Assembly (NCBI GenBank): GCA_036877525.1 | Contig: JAZGTH010000002.1 | Location: forward strand, 8,230,501-8,294,500 | DNA from: Chromobotia macracanthus | Taxonomy: Eukaryota; Chordata; Actinopteri; Cypriniformes; Botiidae | Direction: 5' to 3' | Length of the DNA: 64,000 nt | Shown here: positions 39,858 through 51,790 of the stretch, in pieces | Position numbering within the stretch: the stretch's first letter is position 1 | How the letters are laid out: each line of letters begins with the position of its first letter | Made by a program: the position numbers and the translations under genes | The notes under the pieces: generated by a model | The model's input: only the letters and a program-made list of their open reading frames with translations | Databases searched by the model: none | Told to the model about the DNA's origin: nothing

Positions 39858-40231
39858 AAGGCTTTCTTCTAGATCTTAGACATTTGTTCCCATTGAGACA
39901 CAAGAGCATCAGTGAGGTCAGGTACTGATGTTGGGTGATTGGGTCGGCTCTCCATCTGCGTTCCAATTCATCCTAAAGGTGTCCAGATCTGGGCTTTTGT
40001 ACAGGCCAGTCAAGGTCTTCCACATCAGACTTAGTAATTCAATTCGTCATAGACCTTGCTTTGTGAGAGGCAGTATTGTTAAGAAATCCTTTAATACACT
40101 GTTGTCACTGTAACTGTTGAAGCACATGATTCTCTAAAATGTCATTGTTAAGTCTTCACTGAAATTATTGTAATAGCCAAACTTGTTAATTAGAAGGGGG
40201 CACATTAACTGTTATGATTATACAGTGAGAC
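39858..40231 (-). mobile_element. Tc1-like transposon remnant, internally deleted
   Basis: The minus strand carries CACCTTTAGGATGAATTGGA, the HLWDELER region of Tc1-type transposases. It is decayed: the TGG of W has become a stop, and a frame through ERRWRADP then drifts. The right side (40100-40231) resembles the element's non-coding end (GAAGCACATGATTCTCTAAA) and a terminal repeat near TATACAGTGAG. Most of the transposase is missing. A second fragment in the opposite orientation lies at 40640-41015. This assignment uses recalled features of fish Tc1-like repeats. Confidence 0.7.
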
Positions 40232-40639
40232 CAAAGAATTGTGCTGGAGATGAATCCATTATATTTTTTCGGGGAGAAACAGAGACACACTGAAAGAGAA
40301 GAGTGGTCCTCAGTGTGTGTGTGTGCAGGAGGGTAGGTGTCATTAGCGGAGTGGAGAGCTTGTCTCTATGTATTTTTAATGAAGGCCAAGGCAAGCTTGT
40401 CTCTGTTAATAGAGAACTAAAGATGATCAGTCCAAAACATGAAACACTTCTGTTACAGCACTGCTCCAAGCTACACCCTCCATATGTTGAACTGTGTACT
40501 GACTTGCAGAGAACCACTGGAGAGAGGGCGCCCAGCTGTTCTTGTAAAGGCCTTGTAGTCTTAATGAAAAGTAATAATCATGAACAAAATGCTTGTCTTG
40601 ATCCTTTTCATAATGCTGAAAGTGCAACTATAAAGTGCA

Positions 40640-41015
40640 GCTGTACTTGACACCATGTCATAACACTAAACATCTAAGCTGGCTTTTAACATGGTTGGTT
40701 TACTTAGTCAGGTGTGGAAGAACATGACTGGCCCTCACAAATACCAGACCTGAATTCCATTAAACACCTTTGGGATGAATTGGATCGCCGACTTGGGTCG
40801 CTGATGCTTGTCTCTGATTGGGAACAAATGCTCACAGCCATGTTCCAACATCTAGCGGAATGCATTCCCAGAAGAGCACAAGCTGATATATAAACCATGG
40901 AAAGAGCAAATCTCCCTTATTTTCCATGGTTTTGAAATGAATGCTCAACAGGCACATATGGGTGTGGTGTTTAGATGTCCATGTGGTGTGTTTTATCATC
41001 CTATAATAGCAGTAT
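40640..41015 (+). pseudogene. Tc1-like transposase C-terminal remnant
   Basis: From about 40721 the frame reads DWPSQIPDLNSIKHLWDELD, then RRLGSLML, ending in PRRAQADI and a stop near 40891-40893. This is the PDLNPIEHLWDEL...PRR ending of Tc1/mariner DDE transposases. The N-terminal two thirds are absent, so it cannot encode an enzyme. Downstream, CACATATGGGTGTGGTGTTT and a terminal-repeat-like CATCCTATAATAGCAGTATA mark the element's right end. It is a dead copy in intron 1, facing away from the fragment at 39858-40231. Confidence 0.75.
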
Positions 41016-43170
41016 AACAAATGGCATCTTGGCAGAATTTATATGGGTACATTCTCTACAAAGCGATACATCCTTCCAAGCAGAAACTCTAAGGGGGGTC
41101 TAAGGGAGTCAGGGAATTAGCCACAATCTGCAGTGTTCTGGAACTCACTTAGAATAAAAGCAGAGTAGAATAAAAATGATTTAATGATGTTGTTTGTTTA
41201 CTGTGGACATATATAATCTTTGATTCATTTTATGTTATTGCAAAGTTTTATTAGTACTTTTCTACTTTATTGCTGTATAGTAGAATTTAAAGTAGAATTA
41301 TATAGTAGAATTGCTTTATTACTATATGCATATACAAATCTGAGCTCATGTCTGTAGACAATGTTTTTACCTCAGTTCTGAGTGAACTAATCTCTAGTCA
41401 CAGCATGAAAACATAAAACAGAATGAGAAATAAAATGATAGCCATCTCTAATGGCCATCGTTTTGAGAGCTGAATAAACACATAACTCTGTAAATGTTTG
41501 TCAGGCACAGATAACCACATCTAATTTCCACAGAATAAACAGTTTTTCTGTGTTCACAGAAAGTATTCCCTGCTCTGCATCATGAATCTGGATCATGTTT
41601 TAGTCTCAAAAAACAAATATGGAATGAAGTGACAAAAACAGTATAGAATATGCTAAATAGAATCCAGGGTTCCTACTATAAAGCAGCAAACACCAAAACA
41701 GCCTATAAAACAGCAGAAGGGATTCAGGATTTGATAATTAGGTATCAATATTCCTGATCCCATTGTTGTAAAAATCTAAATCCTGTTTTCTAGTGGTTTT
41801 TTTGCATGAAAAATAATCTGTGCAAACTTCAAAATGAAACTGAACTGATAAAATGGACTGTGTTAGCAAACAGCTGTGGAGGAGAGAATTATTTCTTTTT
41901 CTGCGCATTTGAACACCAGCAGAAATACAGCAGAAGCATTCAGTCACAGGAAGTGCTCACTCACAGCACTCATTTACACAAAGAGAGCAGTGCTTAACAG
42001 AAGTAATGACTCGAGACATAATCTGGAATTATTTCACACTCAGTATTAATTATAATGGGTTTTTGTCACTTATTCAATTAAAATTAAAAGTTGTTAAAAG
42101 ATTGGTAAAAGTAAGTAATTGTTGTTATTAAAATCCATTAATCTGATTAAATTGGATTTTATGCCTACTGCATGCTAAAAATGATGGATTTTAAATATAT
42201 TGTTTAAAAGTCTCTTTACATTTTGTCAACATTAAAATCCTGACTGAAATCAGGTCTTTGATCTGTGTGGTTTCAAAGTGGTTTGGCTCAACAATACTTG
42301 ACAATTTAGATTTAAAGAGTGAAACAGTGAAAAACAGTGAAAATAAATCAATTAAAATTAAAAAAACACTTGAAAGCATTTTCTCATTTTTTCAGTTGGC
42401 CTTGGTACTGCTTTCCTTCGTAGGAATGTTTTGTCACCAATTTTATCTTCAGAAATCTCAATCAAAATATGTCAGTTAATATAATTATCTGTATTGGTTT
42501 AGATATCAGCAATATTGGTTTTGCCAGAATCAGATCAGAAAGGAAATAAGTATCACCTATCTCTAGACAGCATAGCAGACTGCTGCCACACAGACTACAA
42601 ATGTGACCATCTAAAAATTCAATCCCAGTCGTGTTAAGCTGCTGGCAATATTATGTTCCAAACACAGTCTCTAAACATATCAACCTTGTGACATCATGCC
42701 CCGGAACCTACTTTCCTTCCATCTGCTTGTTTCTGACAGCTCCTCATGGTACAAATGTGTCGTTCTGTGTGTGACAGTCTCTGATCATTCCAAGCCCGTT
42801 ATTACAATCAGTGGGATTCAGATCTCTTCATGCCATCACACAGCAGTTGACCAAACTCTCTCTCTCTTTTTCTCCTATCCTCTCTCTGTCTTTCTCTGAT
42901 CAAGCCTGTTAACCATCTGTCTTGGTCTCTACTGCCAAACCTTCACTGTGCTGTGTGAACCTGTACACAGTCATTTAGGTCAGTATTAACCTTTAGGACC
43001 TTTGGACTCAGCCTGTGTACAAAGTAGCCAGATTTCGATGTGCTGATTTTGAAATTAGTATTCATCAGAAGGTCAGCCTTAGTTTAGTTTGAAGATAAGA
43101 AGCTAGGATTTGATTGAAAATAAAGCCATAGTATAAAGTCAACAATGTATAGCCCATTGTGAATTAGTGT
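41016..43170. other. kcnd3 intron 1, block without clear features
   Basis: AT-rich intron sequence with a short CT-rich run (42856-42898). No gene, RNA or well-defined repeat is recognised. Confidence 0.7.
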
Positions 43171-43441
43171 TACCCTTACAAAAAGGCCCTGAAGGATTAT
43201 GTTTTCTATGGAGGGATTGTGCTGAAATACTGCAAGTTTTCTGTAAAGGCCCTGTAGGAGTCTTGTTACAATCCTGCAGGAGATGTACATTTATTCTGAA
43301 TGATTCTTGCAGGATTGTGTAAGACCTGCAAAAGATCTCACAGAATAATCATCAGGAGTATCTAAGAAGATCTGCAGAACGAGGGGATGCAGGTCCTGCA
43401 GGACTTTCCATCATTCCTGTCTTATGTTTCTGTAAGGGTGT
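43171..43441. mobile_element. MITE candidate with ACCCTTACA / TGTAAGGGT ends
   Basis: TTACCCTTACAAAAAGGCCC at the left and TTCTGTAAGGGTGTGTA at the right form short inverted termini about 270 bp apart. The interior repeats variants of 'cctgcaggat' and 'aaggccctg' in both orientations. No coding sequence. Confidence 0.55.
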
Positions 43442-43471
43442 GTAGTAACTGGCTAGAGTAAGTAAAGCGTC

Positions 43472-43660
<189 letters not shown>

Positions 43661-44587
43661 AACTGTACTCTTAAAAAGGTAAGCTAAGCTACTGCAGTCA
43701 ACAAAATGAGCTCGACACAATGTTCTACATAATGTTGGCCTCTCTCTCTATCATCTTCTCTATTTCTCTTAGTCCCTGAGCAGTTTCAGTAAGGAGGCAG
43801 GGTGAGGTCATTTCATTAGAGTAACACTAATTGAATTTCATCAATTTCTTAATGCAGCATGTGTACGTTAGATAAATCTAATACATCTAATATAGCATCT
43901 TTATGATCTGGTTAGTTAAAATCTTTGCTTTATAAGCTCAGATTCCTCTTTCAGGTTCTTCATTGTTAAACAAGGGTAGCTGACTTTACCAGGAGCGTGT
44001 GAAGCAGGTTATACTGATTAAAAACATCTCAATTTCTCTCTCTCTGTCAGGCTGTAGTAGATGAGAACCCATTAAAGATGCATGCTTAGGGAAATTGAAA
44101 AGTAAGACTTTAGTGCATAAAAATTAGGCTCTATTATTTGGCCGGGAAGGAATACAAAAGAACAAGACTACCGGAAGGCAAAATGCAGCAGTGTATTGTG
44201 CTTCCAACATCTAAATCATTCATTCATCTTCAATGAATAAAAAAATCTGAGTAATTGATTCAGGTGAGAAAGTCATTTTAGGTGAATGACGTGGATGTAG
44301 ATTGTCAATGGTTTACTATTGCAGAAAAAGGTCTGTAAAGAATTACCTGAATATTTCCTTTAATTATTCATAAAAACTCATTCTGTTTTTCTTTATAAGC
44401 ATCTGCTTAAACTATCAAACAAATTGTAACTGTAGAAATTGTAACTGACAAAGCTAAACAAATTAATGTGCAACTTTAATGTGCATTATAATGCTGAAAA
44501 CTGAAACTCAAAAGTGCCCAGGAAAAATACTTTGTTTTGCCTTTTCAGTCAGTGCTGAATGATCTGTCATCTCTCTGATTTTCTCTG

Positions 44588-45090
44588 TGCGTGTGCATTG
44601 CGGTGTGACGGCTTGTCTTCTCTGCTGCTCGCCTGTGTTTCTTCACTGACTGGGGATGATCGAGTTGATCGCACGTCTCGGTTATGGCTGAGTGTTTGTT
44701 CGTACGTGCGTGCCTGTGCGTGTTCCACGCTTTACAAATGTTTGCAGCCGTGCATGTAAAACAGAAGGTTTTGAAGCATCAAATCAGATCACGAAGCCCA
44801 AGGCTGTTCATCCAGTCAGAGCACGGGGGAATGAAAGTGTTCGACCAATCAGATCACAGCAGCCTGAGGGTACTCAGCCAATTCGCTGGAGCTTGATAGG
44901 AGTATTACATCACTGTAAGCTGTATATCAAGCACTGAATAATGCAAACCTGTCCATTCCAATGAGAAAAGGCAAGGCAGAAAAACGGGCCCCTCTGCCCG
45001 TTTTCTCAGCAAGAAAGAAAGAAAAACGAGAGTGAACGAAAGAACTATCCATCATTATTATTGTGCTGGCGACAGAATGCCAAAATCATA
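44588..45090. promoter_or_regulatory. CpG-dense intronic patch
   Basis: About 13 CpG dinucleotides occur in 44588-44740, with more at lower density to about 45090, against a strongly CpG-depleted intron background. There is no supported exon; short overlapping frames at 44559-44937 lack recognisable content. It may be an unmethylated regulatory island, an internal promoter or an unusual repeat. Confidence 0.4.
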
Positions 45091-45596
45091 AACGTAAGGA
45101 TGTTTCTCCTGTCTGATGAAATATGCAGGGGCTTATGTGGCGATATAACATTCATACTGAATCTGCCCACGTTTGTGGGGCTGAATTAATTAAAAATAAA
45201 GCCTGCCTCAAAAATCACTTTTAAAATTACATCACTGACTATAATATTTAGTATTCATGTGAGAAGTATTTTAAATTGAATGTGAATAATAGGTCACAGA
45301 CCCACACACACATACACAATGGCAGGACTGAACTTTAACTGCACTTTAAGTGCATCCATAGAAAGTCTTTAACACACATTAATTAAGACAACCAGAAGAC
45401 AAAGAGGGAGATACTCTCAAGAAGAATCAGAGAGTCAGAATTGTGTGTGAGACAATGGCCTAACAGGACAATACAGGTGTCTAAATGAGGGAAAGAGAAA
45501 TAGGCCACGACAAATCAATACTGGGAAACAGCTGGGAAAATTGTGGCATGGGATGGAGCACAAGGAGATGCTTGGAGGAAAAAAAATGTCTTGTAT

Positions 45597-45842
45597 TTAA
45601 ATTCAGCATGGTGCTAGCAACATCAAGGTTGTGGGTTTGAAATCCAAAGAATGCACATACACTAAAAAAGGTGCTTCACAAAGCCAAAAAAAACCTGACT
45701 GAATGGTTCTTTGGGGAACCAAAAATGGTTCTTCTATTACATCACTGTGAAAAACCTTTTAATTTTAGGATGTGTACTCATAAAATGTACAATCTGAACG
45801 TCAGTTTGGATAAAAGCATCTGCCAAATGCATAAATGTAAAT
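45597..45842 (+). mobile_element. SINE interrupted by a MITE
   Basis: GTTGTGGGTTTGAAATCCAA (B-box region, about 45628-45648) and the tail TTTGGATAAAAGCATCTGCC to AAATGTAAATG (45804-45842) belong to the SINE type at 1958 and 55173. They are separated by about 110 extra bases (45666-45779). Confidence 0.7.
45666..45779. mobile_element. MITE nested in the SINE
   Basis: AAAAGGTGCTTCACAAAGCC at one side, GGTTCTTTGGGGAACCAAAA in the middle and GTGAAAAACCTTTTAATTTT at the other. GGTTCTTTGGGGAACC is itself palindromic. It resembles an abundant fish MITE (recalled). It sits exactly where the SINE linker should be, so it inserted after the SINE. Confidence 0.6.
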
Positions 45843-45904
45843 GTTTTAAAACACCTTGACACACATTGTAGTCTAGGGCACTTTATGCATTTTAAAGTGG
45901 CCAC

Positions 45905-46112
45905 TTAGGTGTTTGGATCACAGTGGTGGAGCAATGTAGTACAGTACAGTCACAGCATAGTATAGTGTGCTAGATTGTAGTACAGTAGTCTGCTGCCAAA
46001 ACCTATCACTCAGAACCAGCCTGCAAGATTTGTAATTGCGCTGTGCACATTGCGTTCAGAACTAATTTTGTGTACATGTTTGTGTCATTACCTAATTTGC
46101 ATAATTCCCTGA
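45905..46112 (+). repeat. Second copy of the intronic segment at 24464-24640
   Basis: Shared ordered blocks are described at 24464-24640. This copy is longer, owing to a 'gtacagtacag/catagtatagt' insertion near 45938-45985. Both copies end with AATTTGCATAATT. Confidence 0.6.
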
Positions 46113-46358
46113 GGGAAACTGCCTTCCTCCATAGTCTCTCCATATTTTACCTGAGTCTATATTTTTATTCGTGGTCAGTCTGTGTGTTGTGTGTGTGTGA
46201 CATTGTGAGAAGGTGGTGGGTAGGAGGTTAAGTAGATAGAATCTTCAGGACTGATGAAAGCAGCACGTGACCTTTAACCTCCGCTGTGAGTGAAGCCTGA
46301 GGGTGCTGTGCTATTTTTGTCATCTGAAGAAAAATCATTCTAGGAGACACCACGTTTA

Positions 46359-46384
<26 letters not shown>
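46359..46384. repeat. (GT)n microsatellite
   Basis: About 13 GT units in intron 1. Confidence 0.9.
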
Positions 46385-46389
<5 letters not shown>

Positions 46390-46904
46390 CAGACAGAGTG
46401 ATAGAGAGAATAACAAATAACTGCCTCTGTGCATCTCATAATACAGTGAGGGTTAGGGGATAGAATATACAGTCTGTACAGTTTAAAAATCATGTTTATG
46501 GAAGCTCTCCCACAAAGCATAGAAACCTAACATGTATGTGTTTATGTGTGTGAGAGAGAGAGACTGAGGCTGAAATAAAAAGAATGAGAAACAGAATATA
46601 ACATGTACGACCTCATATGTTGGTGTAAGTTGTTGATGCACTATATAAGATATAAAAATTATAAACTCTAGAAAATCAAGCCTAATAAAAGTTAACATTA
46701 GCTTGGAGCAACTGCCACTGACTGCAAGGCAAATGTTAAAATGACTAAAAGCAGCTTTGATGGCTATGTTTATGCTGCAGGTTACTGTCTTGAATTCATA
46801 TTCATACTGCTTTATTGCATAACATGCTTTAATACATATTGCCAAAGCTGTTTTATCTCTCTGAAATAAAGCCCCACAGACCTTCACCATTCTCTGTTAT
46901 AAGA

Positions 46905-47098
46905 GGCTTTCAACCTTTTTCTGGCCCACGACCCATTTTTCAGGTTCTGAAATTTTTGTGACCCCCACACTCCCACCAACACCCACGTACAATAACAGAA
47001 TGAATCTACAGCAGCTTTTAGGTTATATCTTTAAAACATTTGTATCAGATACAGTTCAGAGAACTTTCCCATGACCCCACAGATGAGAACCTCTACTC
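46905..47098. mobile_element. hAT-like MITE candidate
   Basis: The left end AGAGGCTTTCAACCTTTTTC then GGCCCACGACCC and the right end CCATGACCCCACAGATGAGA then ACCTCTACTCT resemble the TIRs and 'cgacccc' blocks of a widespread vertebrate hAT-type MITE. Termini are decayed and no target duplication is clear. Confidence 0.55.
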
Positions 47099-48129
47099 TG
47101 TTTGGCTTTGAATGTATCTGTTTATACAAGCAAGGAACAACAAGTGTGTGTGTGCACAAGGTCCTGTCAGTGCTGCCCTCCCTTTACCTAGTTTAATGGA
47201 GAGATGTGAGATTGTATGAAACATCCGCTTACTGAAAGTATCTGTCAGCATGCACACAAATACACACACACACTGTGACTGCTGCAGTGTTATCACAGAC
47301 CTCTTCTAATTAAATACTGACAGCTGCACTTGGATTACCCACACTTTCTCTCTCTTAGATACAGATAGGAGGAGATAGAGAAAGAGATAGAAAGAGTAAA
47401 AGAACGAGAGAGAGAGAGATGAATGTATTTGGGAGCACAAGATTAATATTTTGCTCCTATATATTGTAGCATTTTCTATTTTCTCCCACACCAGAACAAA
47501 CATCTCTTTTATGGTACATGTGTGTGCAGGATGCATGTCTACATATACAGAGGAGTACAAGATTCATGAAGAGTTGTAAGTCTGTTTAAGTGATCTGTTA
47601 TGCACACGGGTGAGACCTGTATATGATGCTTTGAGTTAAAGATCACACAGTAAACAGTGACCGTTTGGTTCACAGCAAAACATCTTGTTGCTGAATCTCT
47701 GTGTACTGTATGTGGTTTAGTTTGGCCCCAACACAGAACCTAAAGCAGACACTCTTTCCTGTACAGTCCCATTGAGTTCCTCTCCCTTTAAGAGTTCTAG
47801 GGCTGCTGTGTTATTCATGTCAAATGTGTTATTCATGTCAGACTGTCTCATCAGTTCCCCAGATCTCAAATGACTTGATTTGTTTAATCTGAGCTGTCAG
47901 CAGAACAAATAACTGAAGTTCCATCAATGAATCTGACCATGTGGCTATTGAACTAAACAGCAACAGTCAAACTCAATTAGCAAGAACGAGCTGTGGTTTG
48001 GGCAGCAGCATTCAGAATCTGTGTAGATCTGAAGAAGCTTGAATTTATCCTTTTTTCATAATTTGTTTTCTGTTGGTTACTCAAATTCATTATCCATTTG
48101 CATCATTTTAACACATTTACAATCTGATT

Positions 48130-48317
48130 AACATGATTTACACAACTAGGACATCCTGGATCAACACTCTTTGTTGCCGCTGAAACATATTCCTATCAGC
48201 CAATCATTGCATGTTATTTTAGGGGAAGTGTTAGAGCTATGATTGGATCATAGGAATGTTATTCCAGGAACAAAGGATGTTGATCCAGGAACATGTCCTA
48301 TGTGTAAATCACATCAA
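48130..48317. mobile_element. Foldback element with long inverted arms
   Basis: The left arm (GATTTACACAACTAGGACAT, CTGGATCAACA, TTTGTT, ATTCCTAT) is repeated in reverse complement in the right arm (CATAGGAATGTTATTCCAGG, AACAAAGGATGTTGATCCAG, GGACAT..GTGTAAATC). The arms are roughly 75-80 bp with a short centre. No coding sequence; a MITE-like palindromic element. Confidence 0.75.
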
Positions 48318-49843
48318 ACATCTAACCATCTTTCTGTAGACCAACATTTATATCTGGCAGTCAAATTAAATCAGTTCAAGAGTCAGTGCAAAAAAGCTTA
48401 TAGAGATTAATGCATAGATAAAAAATAAAGGGTTAACCAAAGGTGTCAGAGATGTTTCCATAGTCAAGAAGCAAAACAAGTGGAGCAAAAAGATGCAAAT
48501 CCAATCTAAGACTGTGTAGGAACAACCAAACAGTTTGGGGATCAGAATACCATTGTTTGCATTGAACCAATAAACACAAACTGATCCTGGCTGCCACTAA
48601 ATAGACTGGTCTGGGATCAGATGTTCTGTGTCTGTTCCAATAGTAATGTTTAGTATATAACGTTCTATCTGACCCTGATCAACAGTTTCTGGCTGTGATT
48701 ATGGACAGCAGATCAAGAGCAGAAGGGGCCCATCTGCCTGTTTACAGACACATTTGGTGCCCTGGGGTGTGTGTGTGTTTGTAAGTTTATGTAAGTGAAT
48801 GTTCATGTTTGTGAAAGAGTTTGACTGCTAAAATAGCAGCAGCTTTTGGCTGAGAGAAAGAGAGAGAGAAATCTGAAAAGCTATCTGAGGCTGTTTAGCA
48901 AGTGTGTGTTTGTGTCTTATACAGGTGTGTGTATGTGCTGTATTGCAGTGGGTTCACAGTTAATAAAACAGCATTCACCTACAGATATAGAATAAAACCA
49001 AAGCATTACATGATCAAGTATATTTCCTGATTTGAATTTGATTGAATGGGGCTCTGTGAGTGTATGTGTGTCAGAGGTCCCGGCTAACTGTTTTAAATTG
49101 TAAGAGTGTATCCCTGTAATGTTTCCATTATGTAATATTTCAAAATGTTAAAAAGTTTTAGGAACGTGCAAAATGCACAGTTTTTTAGACATCGTACTAA
49201 TGTTATTTCTTGGTTTTAAGGATGTTATTCAAAAATGTATTTATTATATGATGCTTGTAAAACATAACACCCGCTAGTTAAAAATAAGGCTTTTGATATA
49301 TGCTATATAACATAAGAAAAATGTTCTTACTGTAAGAACATTTTTGATAACTTTCAGAGATCTTTTTTACGTTCTACGAACATTCACTTTGGGCTGGGGT
49401 GGTGCTGTGTTTCTGCAGAAGGTGTTGGTGAAATTGGCTGTGTTCTAACCAGCTGTGTGTTTGCCTCAAGCTCTTTAACCGCATCTGTGAAAAGTGGAGA
49501 CACCTGAGAGGACAGTGGTGTGACTGCGGGGAGATGAGCTCCCACCGGGATGATGATGTTCAGTTTGTTTGACCAGATTCACCATGACTTACTCCGTGTG
49601 GTTACTGAGACTGTACTAATGGAGAGAGTGAAAGCAGAAGAGAGAGAGAAAGACTAGGAAATATAATATAAAGGGAACAATATACAGGTGAAAAATAGTT
49701 GAGAGGTACATATGCGTTTAAAATGAACAGAAGGTTGTGCACAGATGTCCTATACCGTGGTTGTGTAATGCTTAAATAAAGACAAATACTGTATACTGTG
49801 GAGAATAAAACAGGCAAGACATACACACACAGAGAAAGTGAGA

Positions 49844-49849
<6 letters not shown>

Positions 49850-49910
<61 letters not shown>

Positions 49911-49912
49911 GG
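49850..49912. repeat. (GA)n microsatellite
   Basis: About 60 bases of GA repeat. Short frames across it (SLSLSL or EREREREG) are artefacts. Confidence 0.95.
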
Positions 49913-51479
49913 ATTATTATCCTGTAAGTGGCTGTAATTCATTATACTTATCTGAACATACAGTTTATAAAAAGATTTGAATGCCTGCACTATATTACAT
50001 AGCATTATGGATCACACTGAACACACACATTAATGCAGTCACAATTGCACAAATGCTGACTATGCGTGGAATTACCTATAAGCATTCTACTTTAACTGTT
50101 TCTGCAGTGCTGTATGCTGTATACTATGTGCAGTGTGTGTTCTGTACACACTATATACCCTGCTGGCCTACGTACTGTATACAAAAACATGCAGTATGCA
50201 ACAAAGCTCAGTACAATGTATCTTGTTGCAATGTATTCCACAAGGCCATGCACGCTCACCTTGACCTTCCATTTCTAGTGTAAAAAGTGAACCAGAAGCA
50301 ATAACGTGATATTTAACATATGTTTTCTGACTTATCAGACTGCCAAAAGATGTTTTTACATGATTAAAAAAATGCACAACAACCAGTATTCTCCCTGCAT
50401 ACTAAATTGAACAGGCAACATATGATAATGTAAAATACCTCAGTTTAAAATGTTTATAGATGCATATTATTAATATACAGTATTGTTTTTTAAACAGTAA
50501 GCAGTATACTGTATATTCAAATTCAGTAGTCATGAATTTCATTTGGAACACAACCACACTCACGAACACTTTCTCTCTCTCTCCCTCTCAATCTCACTTT
50601 TCACACAGTCAGGTAAAGGTGATGATGGGATTGGACATGTCCTTTTGCTGACTCTTGAAGTCTAAATGTTTTAGCGCACATTTCAAATACTACAGACACG
50701 TACAGTATAGATTAAAATCCTGCTGCCTGTGCCTACAGGCCATACATCCTGTTTTTTAAGATCTTTGAATTGCAGGGGCTGATAGGCACAACAAACCACA
50801 TTTTCAAGCCAGAGTCCTTCTGTTTAAAAGCAGGATATTTGTTTTTATCAGTGCTAGCTTATAGCAGCAGGAGCTATCAGTGCAGAGTCATTAATTAATT
50901 TGTTGCCATGGGCAACTTATGTCAGGGGTAAACATAAACACTGCACAGAAGTGATGATTGTTTAGTGACATTAGAATGAGCATCAACCAGCTGGAGCAGA
51001 AAAGGATCTGCAGGAGACAGAAGGATATCTGCTGGTGCCAGAGCGTGTCTTTCTGTGTGTGTGTCTTGGCTTGCACATGTGAATCAGTATGTATGAAGTG
51101 TTGCGACTGCAGTCATGTGACTGTCAAACCATCTATTTCATTCCTCTGAATAAGTCACTAATGATGATTAAATTAAAGCCTGGAGACAAAAACAACAGAC
51201 ATCCATACCAGTTTATTCAATGCAGCGAGAGCTATCAAGAGTTTTGAATCCATACAAGTGACGTTTAGATGCCGTCACGCACATGCACATACATATTGTG
51301 CAGGGAAACATATGCACAACTGCAGCCGCAGCAGCTGGTAGTGCTGTGAAGTGAAATCATTATTCGGTGTGACAGTAGCAGATTCATTAGCAGCAGTTAA
51401 GATGACAGTGGTCAATGACCGAATGCATTAGAAGAGAGATACGTTTATTTCTGTCACTCCTCCACCTGCTTTATGCATT

Positions 51480-51482
<3 letters not shown>

Positions 51483-51514
<32 letters not shown>
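51483..51514. repeat. (CT)n microsatellite
   Basis: About 16 CT units in intron 1. Confidence 0.95.
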
Positions 51515-51518
<4 letters not shown>

Positions 51519-51728
51519 TCTGTCTTTGATAGAATTGAACACCTAGAATAAAATAGAACAGAAATGTTGGGGAAACTATATTAAAACAGATTTTTAAAAA
51601 TATTTAAACAACACTGAAGCTAAAGAAGCAGGAAGCTACATTACAAAACTGCGAAAAAGTAGCTAACTGTGTTAAAGCTATTTATGGGGACAAAATCATC
51701 ACATCATATATTGAGTTGACAGTACACT

Positions 51729-51790
51729 TCCCAGCTAACAGAGAACATTCTCAGAATGTTAGCTAACAGTCTGTAAAGCTTCTGAGAAAG
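51729..51790 (+). mobile_element. Fragment of dispersed 'ccagctaac' element
   Basis: CCCAGCTAACAGAGAACATT then CTCAGAATGTTAGCTAACAG. It contains an internal inverted repeat (GCTAAC...GTTAGC) and matches the copies at 39140-39226 (inverted) and 63856-63940. Confidence 0.6.
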
